The notes under the pieces were generated by a model. The model ran no database searches. It was not told where the DNA came from and worked only from the letters and a program-made list of their open reading frames with translations. 64,000 nt of DNA from Emydura subglobosa (lineage: Eukaryota; Chordata; Testudines; Chelidae). Made by a program: the position numbers and the translations under genes. How positions within the stretch are numbered: the first letter of the stretch is position 1; each line of letters opens with the position of its first letter. Shown piece after piece: positions 58,171-64,000 of this stretch. Where the stretch lies: NCBI GenBank assembly GCA_007922225.1, contig ML680088.1, positions 16,065,967 to 16,129,966 of the forward strand, read 5' to 3'.

Positions 58171-59095
58171 TGATCTGGCCCTTTCTCTATTAATCATTCA
58201 CTTCAGATCATTTGGCAACCAAAATGTGCCAAGTAACTGGGCGTTGCTCCTCCTATTAGCTGATACCTTATTCCAAGTCACTGATGCATGTCAGATGGGC
58301 ACTGCTGGAAGGGTGAGAGATTACATGGAATTACCATGCAGGTCCCCAAAAATGCCCCCCTCTTAGTTCCATTTGATTAGCCTTTCAAGTGTCCAGCACC
58401 CACTGTCAGGGCCAGATTTCCCAGAGCCCTCAGCACAGCAGGTTAGCCGCAGTCATTACCCATTTTAACCTACACTCAGAGTGGAAAGTCCTGTGGGTTA
58501 AAAGGTATTTGGTAACATGTTTTCAAACACAGCTAATTTACAGTCTAGACAAGCCCAGGGTGCATCCCAAGATAGGAGGGTACTGTCTGCACTTGCAGAG
58601 CCCCCATGGAAGCTGTGAATCTGTCGCTTTATTATTATTATTTGTCTTAATTATATGTACCAGTGTTCTATCTAGAAGCCCTAGTTCTGGAGCAGAGCCC
58701 CATGGTGCTGAAAACACTGATCAAAAAGACAATCCCTGCTCCCAAGGTGATGGATGAGAGTTGTAACTGTGCGGATGGATAGGCATGGCTGCATCTCAGA
58801 TGCAGTGCTGAAAGAATCGGCGTGATTCCATCATGGCCTGGATGTGAATCCCTAGAGAGAGATCTGAGTCAGAGATGGCAGACAAGTTACGGACCTCCTA
58901 CGTGACAGGCAATCTGGTGGGGCGCTATCCGCTGGGAGTGAGAAGGGAGATAGCAAGGAGGGCGTGGTGGTGGGTGTAGCTCAACAGCTGGAGAAGTTGC
59001 AGAAATACTTGAGAACATTTCCTATAAATGCGTACAGAGAAAAAGAGACGCTGGATCTCTGTGAGCTTGGGATTTATTGTTCACAAGATGACGGG
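58171..59095. other. intergenic sequence, no gene recognised
   Basis: Nothing recognised; an open frame at 58389-58757 has no signature. Confidence 0.4.
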
Positions 59096-59195
59096 GGCAA
59101 TGCATTAAGAAATGTGCCTAGGAATTTTCAAAAGGGTCCGATGGAGAGGGGCACCTAACTTCCATAGGCTCCTTCGAAATCCCAGCCTCTGTAGT
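59096..59195. repeat. TTTTCAAAA-type interspersed repeat
   Basis: TGTGCCTAGGAATTTTCAAA and GGCACCTAACTTCCATAGGC belong to the same family as 50610-50700. Confidence 0.5.
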
Positions 59196-60335
59196 TGTGC
59201 AGGGGCAGAATCGGACCATGTGCCATTCACGGCTGGATCAGATTCCCATATTTCAGTCCAGATACCATAGAGTTAATCCCCGCCCAGCCTGTTCACACAG
59301 GTGTGGTGCAAACGCTGGGCTCCCAGGACCTGATGTGCCACGAGTCAGCTTCCCGTGATCTTGCTCTTGGCCTCCAGCTGTCTGTAGAAATGCCTTGTGT
59401 TGAACAGTACATTGAGAGCTGTGCCCTGCACAGGGCTGGTCTGTGCTGCGCCTTGCTGCCTGAGCCTCTTTGCCATGACTAAGCACACCCTTGTTGAAAG
59501 AAATCCAGGGGGTGCCTTGTTAATCTTATACTCTCTCCATCTTTACTGCCAGCCAGGCCAAAGGGCCCAACTTGGCCCAGTCCATCTGTGTATTTGCTCC
59601 GTCCTCCCGTGTATTTGCCGTATCTCTCATCCATGCTTTGATCACAGTTAATTTCCATTCTCCTCTAGGCGAGTGAGGCCCCTTGAACCCCGTGGGCATG
59701 CTTCCATGCCTGATGGACCGTGAAAGCTTTGCTGGAATGGTGGCAGCAGCATGCTACGGATCCCAGCGCCTATCCCCAGGGTCCCTCGTTCCCGCCCGCG
59801 TTCTGATGTATCTCTGTAGAAAATGCACGTGTGCTTCCACTCCGTCAGTCCATCTTTGTTTTTATCCGGCTTGATTGTACGCAGCAGACAAGGCTGCGCA
59901 GGGAGGGCCATGCCAGGCTGTCAGAGCTCCTGCTGGGATCCAGTTGAATGATGCCCACCACATTTCCCTTACCCACCCCCAAGAACTGAGTTAGTCTTCA
60001 GCAGTGTTATTTGCGTCCATTCAGCAGCACCTAGTGTGGAAATCTGCTCCTCTTTAGGGCACTTTCCTCCCCTGGTTTCTCTCCCTTCCCCTTTCTCCTT
60101 CCACTGGTTCCCTCCGCCTCCATTTGTGTCTCCTCCTATCTTCTCTCCCCATCTCCATCCCTGTAGCAACTCCCAAATCTCTCCATCTTGAGGGCTCCGC
60201 TTCCCCCCACCCCCAGTCCCGTTCCAGCCACTAAAATGCTCAGCAGGAAAATAGTCCATGCTGACATTTAAAGTAGGCTCGGGAGCGAATGCTTCAGGGG
60301 GAGTGAGGATGGCTGGAGAAGTTCACCAGCATTCC
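59196..60335. other. intergenic sequence with a pyrimidine-rich stretch
   Basis: 60050-60215 is strongly CT-rich on the + strand. Nothing else was recognised. Confidence 0.4.
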
Positions 60336-60339
60336 ATGA

Positions 60340-60428
60340 AGGGCACAGCTGGAAAGTTTTCCCTCACATCCTGGTTGGACTAGGTAACCTCCGGCGGTTC
60401 CTCCCAATGCTGATCTTCTATGATCCAT
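60340..60428 (+). mobile_element. diverged CR1 LINE 3' terminus
   Basis: GGTTGGACTAGGTAACCTCC, then GGCGGTTCCTCCCAATGCTG and ATCTTCTATGAT matches the CR1 3' end with moderate divergence. Confidence 0.75.
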
Positions 60429-61247
60429 TAGGGTCAGACATTTAATTATTTTTTAAAAAGGAAGCCGAGATTGGGCAGCATCTGAACACGCCACGGGACC
60501 CATAGAAATGCCCCAAGGGCAGCAGATCTGGCTTGCGGCGTGCAGGGCACCCTGCTCTAGTCCAGTGTCTTCTAATCCTTCCCCTTTAACGAAGGCTGGT
60601 TACTGGTAGGTAGCATTCAGAGACCACGTACTCTCCTTTGGCACACTTGTCGAGGGGTCTGGTTTTCAACCCTCCCGGCGCCAGAGACTCGTTCCCAGCG
60701 CTGTAAGGAGAACTAGCAGGGGCCAGGGACGTTTTACCAGATATCGGCAAAGAAATTGAGCAAGCACTTTGCGATGAGAAGCCTGATCAGGCAGAAGTGG
60801 TTCCTCTCAGATGTTGGGGGCAGCATCTAGCATTTCTCTGTGTCCCTCAATCAGCCCAGTCAAATCCTGTGGCATCAGGAGGTTTGGGCAGAGGGACTGT
60901 TTGATGAAGGAGTAGTGGGGTGTTTACAACACCTCCATTCCCTCACTTTCTCCCTGGAATTAGGTGCCTACCCTGCCATGCATTGCATAGAGGGACTGTG
61001 AGTCCTGGACCTGCTCTGTAGCCCCTGGTGGGGATGTTCTGGGGGCAAACCCTGCCAGGCAGGAGAAGTGGAGTGGGGCCAATAGAACTCCGTCTAGTGG
61101 AGCAATCAGCAGTTGCGGACACAGAGAACTTCCACGTGCTGCCTAGGGGGGCGATATCCAGCCCCAGCCCCTGCACAGCTCAGTGGGGTAGAGGATTCAG
61201 CCCACGGAGCGGCAGCCACAGAGCTGTGCGGTTCCACACTTCCATAG
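60429..61247. other. intergenic sequence, no gene recognised
   Basis: Nothing recognised. Confidence 0.4.
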
Positions 61248-61425
61248 GGGAGGCAGCGTGGCCTAGTGGACAGAGCCTGGCACTGAGGTTTCAGGCTAGG
61301 GTAGTACTTTAGTCTGGGGGAAGCTGAGCAAGTCCCACCTCAGCTCTGTGCCTCTGTTTCACCATTTGTGAAATGCGGATAATGATCCTGCCCATCTGTG
61401 GAAAGTGCTGTGAGATGGATGGATG
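61248..61425 (+). repeat. MIR-like SINE
   Basis: AGGCAGCGTGGCCTAGTGGA, AGCTGAGCAAGTCCCACCTC, CTGTGCCTCTGTTTCACCAT and TGAAATGCGGATAATGATCC are MIR head and core blocks in order. Confidence 0.85.
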
Positions 61426-63824
61426 GAAAGAGCCAGGCGGTGTCAATGGGAGTTCCTGGGGAATGGTTCTTGTCTCCATGGGATGGAGCCAGCTCCCCAC
61501 ATACCAGGGAGCATCTGGCAATTGCATCCCATGCCGGGGTCACATACGGACGAGCATCCCAGGCTGACTGACCCAGAGGGGTCCTTCCTCGGCGGCCATG
61601 CCTTGCACCCACTCCATGCTTCCACCCGGCAAGCCCTGACGTGTGGATTCAGCGAGGAGTTGTTCCTGTGTTCGGGGCAGAGAGACTGGGCCTGATTCGT
61701 ACGCAGCACTGGGCTTGCGCCCCCCCGGGTCACCTCAGCTGGGGAAGTTGCGGTGGGAGCCTGGGGGAGTGTGCGTGCCGGGGGAGCTGTTCGACGTCCC
61801 CTCCCAACCCCCCCATGTAAAGGGTCATGCTGCTAAGGGCCAGGAGAGGACGAGAGAGATTCTCTCCATGTCTGCTCCTTCCTCCCTGTTCCACTTCCCC
61901 TATATGGTCTCCCTCACCTGGGGTTTACCTTGGGGTACCTGGGGAGCTGTTCCTGGCTTGCCCCTCTAATCCAATGTTCCTTGAGCAAAGGGTGTTTCTG
62001 CCACACTGCAGTGGGGGCAGGAGATGCCCGTGACATAGCACAACAAGCTGGGGCAGCATCAAGGAGCATGTTTCTATCCCTTCCTGTGTCGGGAAGGAGC
62101 TCTATGCAGAAGGAGCACTCCTGGTGCAAACTAACCCTCTGCGCCATTCTCGTACTGGCTGGGATAGTCCCTTTGGACACTCACTAGTGACTTTGGGCTC
62201 TACTGTGGCTCTGCCACAAATCTGAACAAGCGGCAGTGCATTGTTGCATCACCCAGGGGCAGACCGGGAGGCAGATGATGCCTCTGCAGGTCACAATCTG
62301 CCTCTTGGTTTTCACCTTGCTCTGGTGGGGCAGAGAAAGGAACATCATGCCCCAGGCCAGTTCCTGGATAGCCCCTGGGGCACCAGCACAGAGTATGTGA
62401 GCTGGAGCCATGGGGGGATGGCTAGCCCCCATCCCTTCCTACCCACATGCACAACGGGAAGAGACGTAGTGGCCAAGTAGGGGCTGCTCTCCTCCTAGTG
62501 CAGCCACCACCAGTCTGGGTAGCCCATGCAGGGGCATCTGTGGGATCTTACAGCCATTACTGCACTGCACAGCCAGGATCTGGCCCTGGCGAAGAGACAC
62601 GGTAGGTACACATCCATGTGCAGCCCAGCCCAGTGACGCAATGTCTGTTCCCATTCAGTGGGAGAATGTTGTTCACCTTCCCCGCCAGGTGTGAACGCTG
62701 GCTCAGCAGGGCCTGCCAAACTTTAATCTCCATTGTCTGACAGCTGGTTCCCTTTTGACGTCAGCCTCGTGGCTCGGGGGGCTTTTCAGGGAAGAGCAGG
62801 CAAGTCCACACAAGCGCACTTATAGAGCTAGCAGGAAAACAAACAAAACAAAACAAAACGCACTTCAAATCTGGAGCGCAGCATTTCCACAGAAAGCTGC
62901 TACCCATGAGCAGAGCCAGCTGTGCCTCCAGCAACAGGACGCAGACCCTGGAGTCTTGCTTGACTCATGGCCTGGCTAGTTGATCAGGCGGTGATACTGG
63001 CAGAAGAACCCTTTCTTCCATGGTGGCTTGTCGGGAAGGCCGTGACCCGTGGTATCTCTCTTCAGAAATCCAGCCGGGATTGCTGCAATTCACTGCCTCT
63101 CCGGCCACATGTCAAAACAACCTGCATGGGGGGCTGACACGGGCTCTTCACCCCATTGCTCCGCTAACTCCCCGCTGGTTTCCTTGGGTCTGATCTTCAA
63201 AGCCAGTGATAACCAGGGCCCACGTACCTACCATAACTGTCCACGCTGTCCCACTCCAGATAGCTAGCCTGGTGAAACTCTGCTCCCATGGCCTTACGTG
63301 GGAGCAGTGTTCGGATTGCTTTAATCTAGGATTGTCCAAAGTCCACCCAGCTCTTTCGGCTCTTCTTATAAGACAACTGACTCTCTGCTGCTATCAAAAG
63401 AACTGTGATCTTCATTCCTGTCTGCTTGTGTTTCTTTATGCTAGAATCACTCACCCAGCTATCAGGACACAGATAATAAGAGGAACAACTTCTTGGACCA
63501 ACCATGAGTGTCATCTTGCAGTTCTGTTTAGCTTTACAGGGCATGGTAGCTTGGATTCAGCTTTGAGAAGGTCTCCGCACAGCAGTCACACTGCCATAGT
63601 CTCTTTGGTTGGGGTAGGGGTCATGAAGGATTCTTAGCCCCCCGCCACCACTGCTTGGTTGTTTAAAAATAAAATGAAAGAGAGAAGCAAAGAAGGAGGT
63701 CGGAAATGTTCTTGTGACAAATGTTGCCATGTTTCCAGTAAACTAGCTTGTAGGGGAGCTCTTTCTTCCTGTCCTTGAAAGAAGCTTGCTACAATGGTCT
63801 GAATCTCCCTTGTAGCGACATGGA
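61426..63824. other. intergenic sequence, no gene recognised
   Basis: Chance frames on both strands; no exon signature, RNA gene or named repeat. Confidence 0.4.
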
Positions 63825-63945
63825 TTTGAAGGCAACATTAGATCATCTCATCCAACCTCCTGCATAACAGGCCAGAGAATTTCACCCACTTACCCAGTCT
63901 CAAGCCCAGTAACTAGTACTTAAGCCCTGAGTGATCACTGAACGT
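63825..63945 (-). mobile_element. CR1-like LINE 3' end, inverted
   Basis: TTAGATCATCTCATCCAACC, TCCTGCATAACAGGCCAGAG and AATTTCACCCACTTACCCAG correspond to the reverse complement of a CR1 subfamily, like the copy at 48799. Confidence 0.75.
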
Positions 63946-64000
63946 CACATGGTACCGGGAGTAAAAAGAAACTAACAAAATATCCTGAGTAGAAGAATTA

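Noticed and set aside
36600..64000. Exons of SLCO2A1 or another neighbour
   Set aside because: I looked for transporter-like hydrophobic exons with splice sites and saw none that I could support.
1..64000. CRISPR arrays, operons, tRNA or rRNA genes
   Set aside because: No regularly spaced repeats, Shine-Dalgarno-led genes or RNA-gene folds were seen; the DNA is clearly vertebrate.

Overview
This window is animal nuclear DNA, most likely from a turtle or a close sauropsid relative. It has long introns with GT/AG splice sites. Its repeats are CR1 LINE 3' ends, MIR-like SINEs, small DNA transposons carrying GTCTACAC-type ends, and DIRS-type retroelements, a mixture I associate with turtle genomes. 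The species call is inference; nothing here looks bacterial, viral-genomic or plasmid.

The only host gene I can support is RYK (related to receptor tyrosine kinase, a WNT co-receptor with a pseudokinase domain), on the + strand. Its last six coding exons lie at 19066-19135, 22609-22741, 25731-25840, 29977-30136, 35026-35162 and 35790-35901. They join in phase with consensus splice sites and encode the last 239 residues, ending in GAYV and a stop. A 3' UTR follows, with a candidate AATAAA at 36578. Everything left of 19066 is the upstream intron; earlier exons (extracellular WIF domain, transmembrane segment, first kinase exons) lie outside the window.

1-19065 is a transposon-rich intron. A badly decayed DIRS-type tyrosine-recombinase retroelement occupies about 570-3090, a second decayed piece about 3390-3960, and a small non-autonomous hAT-like element 4392-4836 (8-bp target duplication). 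A much younger but dead DIRS-type element follows at about 5240-12345. It has gag, reverse transcriptase (RT), RNase H, a Dam-like methyltransferase region and a tyrosine recombinase between inverted terminal repeats, and is itself split at 9404-10412 by an antisense LTR (TG...CA, 5-bp duplication GCGGT). All three DIRS pieces lie in the same orientation as RYK.

19136-35789 holds the RYK introns, with three copies of one short DNA-transposon family, a Tigger-like element (28141-28572) between CR1 fragments, and a large LTR-like repeat (about 19780-20880).

36600-64000 is downstream of RYK, with no convincing exon of another gene. It contains CR1 tails, MIR-like SINEs, a relic of an L2-like LINE RT on the - strand (39485-39870), palindromic small repeats, a CA microsatellite and two GC-rich patches. 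The long open frames here look like chance openings in GC-rich DNA.
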